Assembly (NCBI RefSeq): GCF_020283565.1
Contig: NC_060059.1
Span: forward strand, 41,222,338-41,286,337
Source: Trifolium pratense
Lineage: Eukaryota; Streptophyta; Magnoliopsida; Fabales; Fabaceae
DNA: 64,000 bases
Direction: 5' to 3'
The translations under genes were made by a program, and so were the position numbers. This document shows, one piece after another, positions 33,838 through 46,480 of this stretch; within the stretch, counting starts at the first letter, position 1, and the number at the start of each line of letters is the position of its first letter. The notes beneath the pieces were generated by a model. The model saw only the letters and a program-made list of their open reading frames with translations. It made no database searches and had not been told where the DNA came from.

Positions 33838-34245
33838 TAAATTATTGTGTGACGTTAAACTAACATGGACTTTTTTTAAATATGAACTGAGTTTATATAT
33901 ATTTTGATGCGTGCATATAGAGTCTATGCTGCACAATTTTTAAAATCCAAATGTATGTCACTAAATTTGCTATTTTAGGCATGAGGTTGGATTATGATAT
34001 CAATAGGTTAGATTGGGTTTTGGATTTGGAGGACTTTCCTGTTACATAATTTTACATCATAAATGTATGCTCCTTCAAAGTCCAAATCAAGTAGCCGTAA
34101 TTTACATTTTCTTTATCTATTGAATGCATATCAATGCCAAACATTATTTCATAGATTCGAGATTATTATTATTTTTTGTTACAACATAGATTTGAGATAT
34201 TAAATTAGAGTATAGATGGAAAAAAGAAAATAAATTTCAACTCAG
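33838..34245 (+). repeat. second copy of a 0.4-kb direct duplication
   Basis: Partner of 32505-32880, diverged by small indels, including a T-rich insertion near 34165-34185 that is absent from the first copy. The ends are not TG..CA, so they do not look like LTRs. Confidence 0.7.
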
Positions 34246-34849
34246 CTGGTTCAATAATTTATTTTTAAAGAAATAATAATTTTTATTTATTTAACCACCA
34301 TTACCAGCTGTGGGTGCGACGCCAAAGGGGTTTAAGGATGTTCGAAGGAGCTATGAAAGCGGCGAAAATAGGATTGTTGTATTGTAGTGATACCCTATTT
34401 TCGCATTTGTGTACTCTAAATTTTCCTACGTAACTTATACCGTACTTGCTCTGCCAAAAAAAAACTTATACTGTACTTGCATTCAAGTTCAAGTTTTGTT
34501 TTTAGGCGCTGGCTAGCATGGGAAAGGGAGGTAGGTCTCCCACCATGGGAAAGGCCTTTTTAACCTGCCATTGCAGGTGAAACAGGTTTTAATAATATAA
34601 TATTAACTTATATTATTTACACAATTACCACATATGCCATATTTATGAAAATTGCCCACAACAACCTTAAATTTTAATTTAAACACAAACTGAAAAAATA
34701 AATTTAATGATTTTTTTTTTGCAAGTTTTTTATTTGTTTTGCAAGATGGAGATGGCAAACTAGTAGTCAATTAACAATCAAAATAATGTCGGGAACTAAA
34801 AAAAAAATCAGGGATGAAAACATTTTTTTTTATAGAAACGAAAAATATA

Positions 34850-36035
34850 TTTAGTCCTTGACCTAAAAAGTCTAAATTAGAAGATGAGTTGACCTAAAAA
34901 TCTTAACGATATTCAATCCAATATCATAAGTCTTAGTTAGTAGAATAATTGATTTAAAAAGTTCTTTGTTGGATTAAATCTGGTATAATAAATCTTAATT
35001 GGTCAAATGATTTGCCTAGACTTTTTTAACGATGTTCAATCCGCTATAATAAATCTTAATTAGTAGAATAATTGATCTGAAAATTCTTGGATAGGTTCAA
35101 CGCAGTATAAAAAGTCTAATTTAGTAGACAAATAAAAAGTTTTAACATGGTTTAATTTGGTATAAGAAATGTTAATTAGTTGAATAATTGGTCTAAAAAT
35201 TCTTAACTAAGTTCAACACGGCATAAAAAGTCTAAATTATTATAGGAATTGACCTCACAATTTTTTATTTTTTTGTTTGCAATAGAGCAGGCGATCGAAT
35301 CCAAGACCTCATGCCTACTACCTAAATCCCTCACCACTACACCAAATTTTTAATGAGGTTAAATCTAGTATAATAAGTCATAATAGTCTAATAATTAACC
35401 TAAAAAGTCTTAATTAGGTTCAACGTGGTATAAAAACTCCAAATTAGCAAACAAATTGACCTAAAAAGCCTTAATGTTGTTCAATCCGGTATCATATATC
35501 TTAATTAGTAGAATAATTCACCTCAAAAGTCATAACCAGGTTCAACGCAGTATAAAAAATCTAAATTAGTAGATGATCAATTTACTTAAAAAGTCTTAAC
35601 GAGGTTTAATTCGGTAACATAAGTCTTAATTAGTACAATAATTGACCTAAAAATTCTTAGTTAGGTTAAGTCTATCTATTATATAATAAGTCTTAATTAG
35701 TCCAATAATTTACATAACATCCTAAATTGGGTTCAATCCGGTGTCGTGTTTCTTAATTAATAGAATAATTAACCTAAAAATTCTTAGTTAGGTTCAATGT
35801 AGTATAAAAAGTTTAAATTAGCAGACAAATAAAAAGTCTAACGTGATTCAATATGGTATAAGAAGTCTTGATTAGTCGAATAATTGATTTAAAAAGTATT
35901 AACTAGGTTCAACGTCGTATAAAAAGTTTAAATTAGTATACAATTGACATAAAAATTCTTAACGAAGTTAAACCCGGTATAATAAGTCTTTAATAGTTTA
36001 ATAATTAACCTAAAAAGTTTTAACTAGATTCAACG
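34850..36035. repeat. degenerate tandem array of about 60-65-bp units
   Basis: The phrase CCTAAAAAGTCTTAAC, then AGGTTCAA, GGTATAA and AAGTCTTAATTAGTAGAATA recurs with small changes, alternating with AAAAAGTCTAAATTAGTAGA. By eye there are about 18 units. An unrelated tRNA-like fragment (35275-35345) interrupts the array. The array is confined to the Mutator-like element. Confidence 0.8.
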
Positions 36036-36049
36036 CAAAAGTAAAGATT

Positions 36050-36180
36050 GTTTGTGGTCCACAAATCCTAACTCAACTGGCAAAAATTGTTGAAATTATT
36101 AGGTCGAACGCCATGATCGGGATTCGAACCCCGACTCTCTCATTTGTGTGTGTAAATTTATGATATATTTAAAAAAATAA
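36050..36180 (+). repeat. tRNA-like SINE, second family
   Basis: It contains CTAACTCAACTGGCAAAAAT (A-box side) and GGGATTCGAACCCCGACTC (B-box-like), ending ATGATATATTT with an A-rich tail. A diverged copy is at 44025-44165. A further tRNA-like piece with ATAGCCAAGCGGATAAG and CGGTTCAAA lies at 36385-36470. Confidence 0.6.
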
Positions 36181-37242
36181 AAAATAAAAAAAAATTATGA
36201 TATATTTGTTATTTTGTCTAAGTAAAAAGAAAACATTATTTTTGGATACTCCCTATTATTTAAAATTATATAGATGTGTTGACATTTAATCTAAAATAAT
36301 TAAATTGCATAAAAAGTACGGTAAGTAATTATTTTTAGCAACAAAAATATACAGAAATAAATATCAATTTAATGCTTGATAAAGATCATACATAGCCAAG
36401 CGGATAAGTTATACACCCGTATTCACATGTCATCGGTTCAAAGCTGCTTAGTGCCGAGATTGTATTTCTATTTTTTTTAATTTGCTTCTTCAACCTCCAG
36501 ACGGGTCAGAATGACCCGGTTGAAAACCCATACAACCCGAAAATTGAAAAACACGATTTCACATATCTTTAACACCAAAAACCCAAATTTTTACGCAGAT
36601 AATCATGAATCTAACAACGTCTTCTGGTTTACAGATTGCAACCGAATTGGCTGATATACGATTCAATCTCAGTCTTCGAACCGCCGTTTGCAAATTCACT
36701 GACATGCGATAAAAACTGAGACCTCGAACCGCCGTCTGCGTCGAAACCACGAACCCATCCTTCGTCGTCTTCCAAATCGTCGCTCCGACCCATCTGCGTG
36801 TTCTTCAAAGCCATCGACGCCGTCACAAAGACATGGAAGAGTTTTTCTTGCTTTGAAGTATATGTAATGAGATGTTGGCATATTTTTTAACTTAACCACC
36901 TTCAGAGGTGATGAACCTCTGAACTTTTATCGTATCTGGTTTCTCTTTGATACAACAAAAAAAGTTAACTTTTTATTTGATTATTATACAGAATGAGATG
37001 ATGTAAAAAATTGAATAATAAAAAATATAAGGGTTATATTGGTCATAGACAAATTTTAATTACTTAAAAATAAGTGCCATTACTACAAATAAAATTTAAC
37101 CTGAATAACAGTGGACCCTCAGGTTCCCAGTAATTAATCCTATCCATTGCTTATTTTATTAATAAATCTGATGGTTGAAAGGTCTTTTCCCATGGTGGGA
37201 GACCTACCTCCCTTTCCCATGCTAGCCAGCGCCTTGTTTTTA

Positions 37243-37806
37243 ACTCTTTGATGATCATGATCTCATCACTATCCTTTCCTTTGATAGCATATAAGATAAG
37301 ATTCTCTTTAGAAAAGGTCTCCTACTTGAGTTTTTACTTGATTTAAAAGTTCATCTAAACTACTTTTTGTAAAGTTCACTTTATATAAAAGATAAACTCA
37401 TTGTTAGTTAAGATCTTTTTAAAAATATTGTTTGCGCCAACTTCTTAAATACCGTTTGACCTATCTTCTTTTGAAGAAAAGTAAAAAATAAGTCGAGTCA
37501 AACACGCCCTTAAAATATCTCATAGAAACAAAATTTATGCGAAGTTTGGGCAAAGTTTACTCTCATTCTGACTTCGATCGTAAAAATAGCCTAACTAAGT
37601 TATTTACCAAAACGATCGAATAAACTTTAGCGCACGAAGAACACAAGACATAAAGAAATAGCAAGTCACATAAATTAATTTACCCCACATAAAATTTGGC
37701 TACTAATTGCCTATATGAAAAACTTGTTTGACCAACCATATCTTACAAGGCAATTGTGCTCATAAAATTAATTAGGCTTATATATAAGCACTTATAGAAA
37801 ATAGTT
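37243..37806. other. 3' flank of the transporter gene, no separate gene
   Basis: AT-rich sequence between the Mutator-like element and the transporter stop codon; it presumably contains the transporter's 3' untranslated region on the minus strand. Nothing else is recognised. Confidence 0.5.
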
Positions 37807-40800
37807 CTAGAGAAATCTGGTAGGAATATATTCAGTTAACCCGAGAGGAAAGCGGTAAAATTCATCATTTCGAACATCTCCCTTCTTATTCTGGAAAGGA
37901 ACCCACCATGGAAGTCCTCTGTCCACAGCTGTTTTCTTGGCTTCAAGTGTGTTGTCAAGTACTGTCCCAACTATTATTGCCACAGTTGGTGGAGATGAGA
38001 ATATGGTGTTCAATATATCATTAAACTGTTGTCACACAAAACACAAAACAAGACAAAGGTTATGAGACGAAATATAAAAAACTTACAAACTATAAGAATA
38101 CGACAGTTTAATCTAATGCAACGTTTTAAAAACTGAACCAGACTGTTCAACCAGTTGAACCTTGAACCAGCCTTTACTATGGTTTGGTTACTTTGGGTTC
38201 AATCGTGGTTTCACCCCCAACTCCAGTTGTTTAAGGCGGTTGAACCATGATCCAAAGGCCTTACCGGTTTGATGTCTGATTCGGTTAAAACATTGGCTTA
38301 ATAATCTAATGTCGAAGTATGATTGATTAGCCTAATACGGAATAAACAATTAAAAGACTTAATATGTGACTTACCCATCCACCGTTTGTTCTAACAGGAC
38401 CATGACCATTTGGTGCAGTGTTCATGATAAAATATTGAGGAATTGAGATCCCGAGAAACAAGGTTAAGCCGAAAACATAGATGTTTCTTATGGAGTTGTT
38501 ATTCGCAAATTGTATAAAGGAAATCCCAGTAGCAGCTACAAGATAGAGAGAGGCAGTTGTATAAGGTTTGCATCTACATCATGTCAAAATTGTAATAATT
38601 TATTGTTTATGTAATAGTGGAAACACCTACCGACAATGCCGAATAAAACACAGTATATAGCAGCAAATATTGGTAAGGGAATTGATGCGAAAAAGGCTCC
38701 GAATTTTCCTGAAAGAGACGCGGAAAAATAATTAATTACAAAGAAACATAAAAATGCAAGGGAACTCTTCAAACAAGAATTCAAGTGGAATGTGTGAATA
38801 TTGTACCAAAAATGGAGAAGAAAATCATGAAACCGCATGACATTTGCACCACTCTTCTGCTCCCTATATGAGTGAGACCGAGTAGACCGACATTTTCACT
38901 ACAATATCAAAGAGATTAGTGAGATTATCAGCTATATAGAATAATTAAGTTAATTGTTCAATAGGCAAGATAATTGAAATAGTGGTGGAGTCTGGCATGA
39001 AAAATGTGAATTGACCGATGCAGATTATAAATAGACACGAAACAGAAACAAAAGTTCTTAAAATATTGCTTTCTTACACAGATGCTGTAGTGCCAACACA
39101 GCAACTAAAAATGCCTTCAAGCAGCATACTAATGCCCTGTGTCACAAAAGTTACAAGGATATCAAGATTCTGTAATGAAAAAAGAATAATTAAGTTAATT
39201 GTTAAAAAGGCAAGATGATTGAAGCTTCACCTGGAGCCCGATGCTTCGGCTGAGCACATGTGGAGGAGGCGGTGTTGCACCAGAAAGCCTGGCTGCGGCA
39301 AAGTAAGTACCAGTTGACTGCATTAAAAAAAGATCGAGATTAGATCATGAGTTTGATGACAACAGATCGACAATAATGGTAAGATAGACTGAAACGATTA
39401 AGATCATTTTCCGGACAGTAAAGCTGTCAAAATTTGAAATGACTCAAAATTGAAAACGAACATATAAACTATGTCACATCAACACTTCAGATTGAAGGTT
39501 TGTCTGGTATTCACACCTATCAATGTTCGACACAACTCCGACAAATGTAGCTACATTCAATTACTTGCATTTCTTAAATTATTAGGTACCAGTGTTGTAT
39601 CAGGTATCTGTGTGTGCACTTCATAGCATGTTGTAAATTATCAAAATAATTTGTAGAATTAAAAATACTAAGGATAAGGAATAGTTGCTAGACCTCAGCA
39701 GAAGAGACAAGTGCTGCCCCCATCATCCCAAAGACATGACTAGCTTTGAATATGGGAGTACCCCACTGAAATGGTAATGGCACTTTAATCCTGGAATAAA
39801 ATCATAATTGTTATCATAAAGTTCCAGAAAGAGAAAACGAACTCAAATAAACTATACAATTAAATCTACTACTTTTGCTACATACCAAGGAGCAGAAGAC
39901 ATAAGGTACGAGCGATCTGTGCGACAACTTGTTTGAGTCTTTGATTTGGAAGTGTTGTACGCACCAGCCACGGTAAGGATAGCAGCAAAAGCCCAAACAA
40001 CGGCAATGCAGACAAGTAAAGCAAACCTCTCAAGTATATGATCAGCCTTAGCATGAAGGCGCTTCAAATACTGCAGAAATGTAAAAGGTTATCGTTAGTA
40101 GAATAGAATAAAACTCGCAAGAGATCGTTTCGGATTAGATATAAAACCTGCTGTGTTATGATCACTAGAATGAGCATAGGTAGCCCAATTTGCACACAAT
40201 CTGCAAGCTGCATGGAAGAACATAATTGAGTTTATGAATTTTCTATTTTAATTTTTCATTATAATAAATAACTGATTCATTATTGGATTCTTCGTATGAA
40301 TATTTACCAATGGAAAGCCCCTCGCGAAGAGACCAAGACCGACCACACATACCACAGGTACAATGACAATGGGACTAAACAGCCTGATCAAGAAAGGAAA
40401 AAGTGACCAAAAGTTATTAACTTCAAATCATAATAATAAACTGAAGTTGTTACTTTATATGCAGATTTTAGATGTGTAAACTATGAAATGTAAAAGTTTT
40501 AAGAGAAATAGAGACAAAAATTAACATTGAAGATCGACATGAATTTACCTTGCTAAATTTCCCCATGTCCTACTATATCCAAGGAAGATATTGACGAAAG
40601 ATGAAACAATGAGAGATCCTTGAATTGTTCTCATTGTGTAGGTAAACCTCTACAAGTGCAAGTGTCATAATAGATTAGCGATTTGGAACACCGATTTCAT
40701 TTTGACAAATAAATCCAGTTAACAAATAACCAAACAAGCATATACCGCACATAGCAATACAGTTGTCAAAGAAATAAATACATCAAAGTTGAAATTTTTA

Positions 40801-41533
40801 GAATTTGGGTCGGGCCTAACTCAACCCCTACAAAACTGCTTGTAAGGTGAGGACTGTCCCAGTTATAAACTTATGTCAAGCTTTATTTCATCTAATGTGA
40901 GACTCTGAACCTAAATCGCAATCTGTTTTCATTTTGAAATAAACAAACCTCATGCTCAGATGGAAAAGTATGATCATTGTAATCATTTATGATCGACATC
41001 ACCGGAAGAAGAAAAGCAAGTGATCCACCCATAATGACAGGAAGCCTCGAACCAAACCAAGTCTGAAGCAATGTGTTGACACCAGACATAAACAACAATG
41101 ACTGAATCACACGAGCCTTATCACCCTACAAAACAATAACAACAAAATCAGCACAAATACATAGCAAGTACCAATTTTTTTCTCAATCTCGGTACTTATG
41201 TAACACGACACTTCAGATTGAAAACAAGTCAGGTCTCAGGTGTCTAACTACCGACACAACAACAACGACGACAACAACAACACATGTCAATAATTCAATT
41301 CTCTCAAATTACTATCGGTGTTGATGTGTCAGTGTCAATGTTGTGTCTGGTTACTTCATAGATCAATACACTTACATGATTCCCACCCATTAAAGGTACA
41401 AGATTACTTGCAATCAGAACTGTTGTTCCAAGCATCACAATGTAGTGCTGAAAAGCCAAAAGCAATGCTTCCGCTGCAAAAATAAAAAACCAAAATTGTT
41501 GTAAACAAAAACTGAATTTTTTAAGCTCAAACC

Positions 41534-41569
<36 letters not shown>

Positions 41570-42061
41570 AAAACTTGTTTCACTTCACTTTTACATACTG
41601 AATCTAACAAAAGATTCATACCAATGACAAGAACAAAAAACAAATACAACTTTTTCAGGAAAAAAAAAACCAGAGAATCATACTAGAATAAAGTTAACAA
41701 AAAGTAATAATCAACAAAAATAAACTAGATAACAAATACACACAAAACTGAACTAAAAAAAAAATTACAACAAGCCTTGACATAAGATTCTCAACTACTT
41801 TTCAACATCAAGCATGACTTTTTATCAAGTTTAAGGTATAAAAAATTCAATAAAAAAATGAAAAATAAAATTAAAAAAATTAAGAATCAAATAACAAAGT
41901 TGAAAGAGAAACTAACGCCATGAAGGATTTGAATGGATGCAATAATGAAGTTGAAGAAGTTGTTCAGCTGGAACCCAAGTGGGTCCCCTTGAAAGTCCCA
42001 GATTTTGTGGTGGCGGTGCCTGAGCTGACGGTGGTGCTTGGTGGTTATCAGTTTCACCCAT
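37807..42061 (-). CDS. nucleobase-ascorbate transporter (NAT/NCS2 family)
   Basis: Fourteen minus-strand exons keep one frame: 41917-42061, 41376-41473, 40949-41125, 40549-40649, 40308-40383, 40148-40207, 39886-40070, 39694-39790, 39231-39317, 39078-39136, 38807-38898, 38631-38708, 38375-38535 and 37807-38025, about 544 residues. The Pro-rich N-terminus leads to family blocks WVPAEQLLQLHYCIHSNPSW, GFQHY-like AFQHYIVMLGTTV, GGSLAFLLPV, ESTGTYFAAARLSG and the NAT signature ENVGLLGLTHIGSRR. It ends NDEFYRFPLGLTEYIPTRFL. The protein is a multi-pass permease for nucleobases or related substrates; plant substrates vary and cannot be read from sequence. The start is chosen at MGETDNHQ rather than a Met 18 codons upstream, to fit family N-termini. 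An alternative in-frame acceptor for exon 10 exists at 39169. Confidence 0.9.
39480..39640. repeat. dispersed MITE-like repeat in a transporter intron
   Basis: The phrase ACACTTCAGATTGAAGG and later GTGTTGTATCAGG...CTTCATAG are shared with 41205-41365 in another intron of the same gene. Similar CTTCATAG-ending segments occur near 32300. Ends are not defined. Confidence 0.4.
41205..41365. repeat. dispersed MITE-like repeat in a transporter intron
   Basis: It starts around ACACGACACTTCAGATTGAA, contains CAACAACAACGACGAC microsatellite-like sequence, and ends GGTTACTTCATAG. It pairs in part with its own other end (GTGTCAGTGTCAATGTTGTG), as expected for a MITE. Confidence 0.45.
41534..41566. repeat. 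poly(A) run in transporter intron 1
   Basis: About 33 consecutive A residues on the plus strand (T on the coding strand). The low-complexity frame on the minus strand here is an artefact. Confidence 0.95.
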
Positions 42062-42552
42062 TTTTTTTTGTTTCACACAAAAAAAGTTCAACTTTTTTTC
42101 TGACAAATTTCTCAAACAAAAAAGCTTGTTTGGGTTTATATGTTTATAGGAGTATATAACAAAAAAAAGTTTGAATAAATGAATGAAAAAATTGTTATTT
42201 TGAAAAGATTAATTAATACAAAGTCTTATTAGTAATATTTTGGATTAAAAAAATGAGGAAAAAAGATAGAAACGCTTATAGGGAAAGAAAAGAGTTTGTG
42301 TTGTTTTCCAGAAAAAGTAGTGATGAAAAAATAAACCAGTTATTAAGGTTACTACGTTTTATGATTGTCGTGTTGTGTAGTCAAAGCATTTTATCTTTTT
42401 CCATTTATTTGTATTTTTGTGTAAAAATAGTAAATAATAATTTTATTTTCATGTTCATTTATGAGATTGAATAACGTTAATGGAAGAGCATGGCCCTGAA
42501 GGCGTGGATCTGCAGTGTTTACAGACTTCGAGATAAGTTACCACTTCATCTT

Positions 42553-42641
42553 CTTAAATATAAGCAAAAGTCAAAATGTATTTAGTCTAAATTTAAATCA
42601 AATATATTTTGACTTTTGTTTATACTTAAGACAGGAGGAAG
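42553..42641. mobile_element. small Stowaway-like MITE
   Basis: The inner inverted repeats AAGCAAAAGTCAAAAT and ATTTTGACTTTTGTTT sit inside degenerate ends resembling CTTCCTCCTGTCTTAAGTAT. It ends at GGAGGAAGTA, so TA may be the target site. Confidence 0.6.
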
Positions 42642-42785
42642 TACTGTTTTCGTCTCATATTTGATCATTTCATATTTTAAAAATGTGTAATTAAAGAGAT
42701 AAAATATATTTTACTTACTTATTTTTAGATTCCCAATGTCCAATAAAAAAAATTACTTAATTATCCTTAAAAACAATTGATACTT

Positions 42786-42958
42786 CATATCGTTAGTTGA
42801 TTCAGTGGTAATTGACGTTGTATTTGGTAGTGAGGACCACGGTTAATCCTTCACAACTGCGATCGGTAGAGGGTTGAAACCATTGATGTCAAAAATAACT
42901 CTCGAACCAGATTAGACAATCCAGTAGACCGGATACAGGTGGTACTTGAAAGTCGTGC
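42786..42958 (+). repeat. SINE copy, diverged
   Basis: It reads ATCGTTAGTTGATTCAGTGG, GAGGACCACGGTTAATCC and CGAACCAGATTAGACAATCC, the same family as 1541-1688 with a longer 3' segment. No convincing target duplication was found. Confidence 0.7.
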
Positions 42959-42996
42959 AAGTTATAATTATCAGAGGATATAGTAAAAATATTGTA

Positions 42997-43140
42997 CTCC
43001 CTCTGATCTTAAATATAAGAATTTTTTTTATATACATTGAAAGATTAATGTATCTAATATGTATTATAGGTTAGATACATCAATTTTTTAATGTATCTAA
43101 AAAATAGTAGATATTTTCTTACATTTAGGACTGAAGCGAG
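42997..43140. mobile_element. Stowaway MITE, 144 bp
   Basis: The ends CTCCCTCTGATCTTAAATAT and the complement of CTCGCTTCAGTCCTAAATGT pair with each other, and TA lies on both sides (42995-42996, 43141-43142). The interior is AT-rich with ATGTATCTAA repeats. Confidence 0.85.
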
Positions 43141-44024
43141 TATCAAAAGTTGAATAAGTCAAATATTTTGACACAAATTTCTATTTTAATTGGGTTATTT
43201 ATTTTGAGATAGACAAAGTATTAATACTATTTGCAAATACCCTTTATAACCTTTGATTATCAACTCACCATAACATTTTAGTCAAATAAATAATTAAATT
43301 AGTGTTTGATTTTATAGAATAAATATTTTTTAATTAATATATCTCTTAGTTAAGGAGTATTTTAAAAAAAGGTGTATTGATTCTCTTAAATTTTATTTAT
43401 ATTAGTCTTTCTACGAATTAGCACCAAATTATCAGAAAAATGAATTAGGACAAGCTTTTTTTTACGAAAAGTTAGGTGCAAGTTTTATAGTAGTAGTCAA
43501 GTTAAGGATTAATTTCCTCAAATTTAATAGGAAAACAAATTAAGGATTGCAGATGTATCATTTTTGTTCTTAGCGACTTTAAATTTGTATTGCATCGATT
43601 TACTCTATCAATTTGAATGAATAAATAATGTTTATTTTGAGTAAAAATAAATAATAGTAACCGATTAAACATAAGAATTTTTAAAAAAAAATTCTTCAAA
43701 AAAGAATTTGTTAAACAGTAATGTTAAGAAATGTCTTAAAAATATCGTTTAAAAAAATATACATGGTAACAAGTGTTCTAATAGTATATGTTAATGTATC
43801 TAAAATCTAAGCATATATAATAATTTTAGATTAAATAATACAAAAATATTATTCCTTTTAAAGGTTAAATGAACAAGTTACAAAATAAAATTTCCTCAAA
43901 AAATTTATAAATGAAAGTTTGTCTTGAAAATATAAATCAATTTATTGTCAAGATAATGACTTCATTATTTTATGTAAAAGTTAGTGCTCATTAAAACAAA
44001 AAGCCTTGTACTGTAGTCAACAAG
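43141..44024. other. intergenic, no gene seen
   Basis: AT-rich; no coding or RNA gene recognised. The frame at 43502-43699 (minus) has no family features. Confidence 0.5.
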
Positions 44025-44165
44025 TCATGACTCAACTTCTTCAAAAAAAAAAGTCATGACTCAACTAGTAAAAAAATATCGAAATTGTTAGGTTAGACGT
44101 CATGATCAGAGTTTGAACTTCGATTCTCTCATTTATGCGTGTGAGTTTATAATAACTTTGTTATT
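44025..44165 (+). repeat. tRNA-like SINE, second family, diverged copy
   Basis: GTCATGACTCAACTAG, ATTGTTAGGTTAGACGTCAT and GAGTTTGAACTTCGATTCTC align with the copy at 36050-36180. It ends near TATTTATGTACTCCC. Confidence 0.55.
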
Positions 44166-44189
44166 TTATTTATGTACTCCCAAAAAATA

Positions 44190-44690
44190 AGGGTCTTGTT
44201 AACTAGAGTATTGTTTTTGGAACACTAATTAAAGAAAGTAAAAATGCTAAATTTTGTATTAAAAAGAGCATTTTCTATATTTTGAAAAGATAAATTACAA
44301 AAGTTTCAAGATTGTTTTACTATATTTGTTTCTTTAGCTAGTGTCCTAGTGACCCTAGTTAATGTTATCGTGTCTCTGCGACATTAGCTAAGAAAATTAG
44401 GGATTTATATTTTCTTCAATTTTTTCTCTCATGTTGATCATGTTGTAGTCATCTTAACCTTTCGCTCACTATTTTCTCTATCTTCTTAATTTATTTATTT
44501 TATTCTTTGTAGCTTATCAACCATTAAATTAAACAAAAAATATAAGAAAATATGACAGAAAAAATTAGAAAGAACCCAAATCCGAAAACTAGTGACACTA
44601 GTTAATGTTTTTCTTAAAATAAAATGGGTCATACTAATTACTAGCTAGTGTTTCTGCGACACTAGCTAAGAAAACCAAAATAATACAATA
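44190..44690. repeat. MITE-like segments with CTAGTG(A/T)CACTAG words
   Basis: The segment TTTAGCTAGTGTCCTAGTGA...TCTGCGACATTAGCTAAGAA is echoed by GCTAGTGTTTCTGCGACACT...AGCTAAGAAAAC about 300 bp later, with ACTAGTGACACTAGTTAATG between. At least two related inserts are present; exact ends are unclear. Confidence 0.45.
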
Positions 44691-46480
44691 ATTTTGTCTT
44701 GAAATATGTATTTTTTACACTTTTTATATGTTGACTACATAAGTTTCGAGATAATTTTTACTATATTGATTCTTAACATTTTCAAATAAGATACTATACA
44801 TATGCATATGGACCAATTTAATAGTTTATTTTCACAAAAGAACAATTTAAAATTGTAGTTTTACAAAATCAAAATGAACCTCTTGAATCTATTGGTCCTT
44901 AAACTAGATAATGGATTTTCAAAAAGAAAAGATACTTCCTTCGATAAAAATGAAAAGATACTATTATAGATATTGTAAATACATTTTTGCCTTTTTTTTT
45001 CTCCTAGAATCTTTTTAAGGTTTTTGTTTTTTCTATTTTTTGCTGTTGTCAAATCTATCTATTCGTTGAGATAAATTTAGTGTACCACTCTCACTCTCTA
45101 GTCTACTATAGCCATTAGCCAGTACTGGAGTTAGCATCCAAATCCATATTTCATGATGCCACTCACATAAAATGCCACAACTAGTCAAACATAACGTCAA
45201 AATGAGTTAACTTACTTTCACATGTACAATGTACTGCATGTTTGCTTCCAATTTCGTGCGACAAATTAATATATATTTTGATAAGTAGTTTTTCGTGATT
45301 TAGTATTTAAAATTTTAACTATGATAAACATTGTTGTTTAGAAATATAAGTTTATAGGATTTATTTATTTTTATGATTAAAATAATAATTTAATTGATAT
45401 TAATTTGATTAAAAATATGAGATTTCCTTTAGTATAAAAATAAAATAAATGGATATGAAAATGTAAGTTGTATTAAACTGACGCTAATTATATTATTATT
45501 TTGGTCAAATATTAGCATAGTCATTTTTTTTAATCGGCTAATTAAATTGTACTTTTAGCCTCTTAAATTTCATAAACCTGCGATTTTGGTTCATTAACTG
45601 TTAAAATACCACTTTTGCCCCTATAACTTTCACAGGCTTGCTAATTTAGTCCATTTTGCAAAAGGATGGAAGCTTACTCATTTTGATCAAGTCAATGCAC
45701 ATGTGTCAAGTGACTCACATCTCATGTCAGAATGACTTGTCACGTGGCCAATGACTCACATGTCGCGCCTACAAGGCTTGCAACATATGTTGATTTGACA
45801 TGTACGTCATTCATTGTCCATTTGGCAAGACATGCTATTATATGACACATGAGTCTCTTGTCAAGTGTGCATGTAGTCAGAGTGCCGAAGTCATATAAGT
45901 TTGTGAAAGTTTTTTTTTTTACACAAAAGATTTGTGAAAGATAGAAGGTCAAAAATACAATATTAATTTAGCTTTATTTATACAAGTAACTAAACAAATT
46001 TTTTTATTTATTGATTTTTATTTTGTTAAGTAGCCTAATTAGTGGCTAGAAATTCCACTCTTCAAGTGAATAAGTGGGATGATCAGCATTCGAACCTTAA
46101 GTGGCCTGAGACCGTAAGTATACGATACAAAAATACTTAAGTAAGCCACTTCAATGACTATCTTCCTATACAATAAAAACGATTTACCCTTCATTCGTGA
46201 AGGAGACCAGGAGAGTTTTCTTTTTGGCCAACAACCACTTCCATGATACATATTTTACAATGTCTTCAATTCCCACCACGTCGAAAAAAATTCTTTCATT
46301 CCTCGTTACCATAATGTTCAAAACATCCTTGTATCCAAACTTTCCTTTACAAATAGGCACAAGAAAACTCTAAAAAAAAAAAGTAAAGTATCCGACAATA
46401 CGGTAATAAAACGAAACCACTTATGGACACAATTCCAAACTTCTCATGCAATAGGACATAACCCACCGAATAAGGCCAAG
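44691..46480. other. repeat-rich intergenic region, no gene seen
   Basis: 45600-45930 holds many ATGTGTCA/TGACACAT and ACTCACAT words pointing both ways, which suggests an old fold-back element. 46030-46110 contains a tRNA-like phrase (TGATCAGCATTCGAACCTTA). The small frames at 44861, 45740 and 46039 carry no recognisable domain. Confidence 0.4.

Larger units (their letters stand above)
34505..37233. mobile_element. non-autonomous Mutator-like element, 2729 bp
   Basis: Inverted ends of about 50 bp start GGCGCTGGCTAGCATGGG on the left and are almost perfectly complementary on the right. The exact 9-bp direct repeat TTGTTTTTA flanks it (34496-34504 and 37234-37242). The interior is mostly a degenerate tandem array (34850-36035), then SINE pieces, then a GC-richer block (36490-36850) that might be captured sequence. 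No transposase frame is visible. High end identity suggests fairly recent movement. Confidence 0.9.

Noticed and set aside
32505..34245. LTR retrotransposon bounded by the 0.4-kb direct repeats
   Set aside because: The repeats lack TG..CA ends, primer-binding site, polypurine tract and a target duplication.
36050..36180. Possible tRNA gene (GGATTCGAACCCC)
   Set aside because: Only the B-box region is tRNA-like. The acceptor and anticodon stems do not form, and the A-rich tail fits a SINE.
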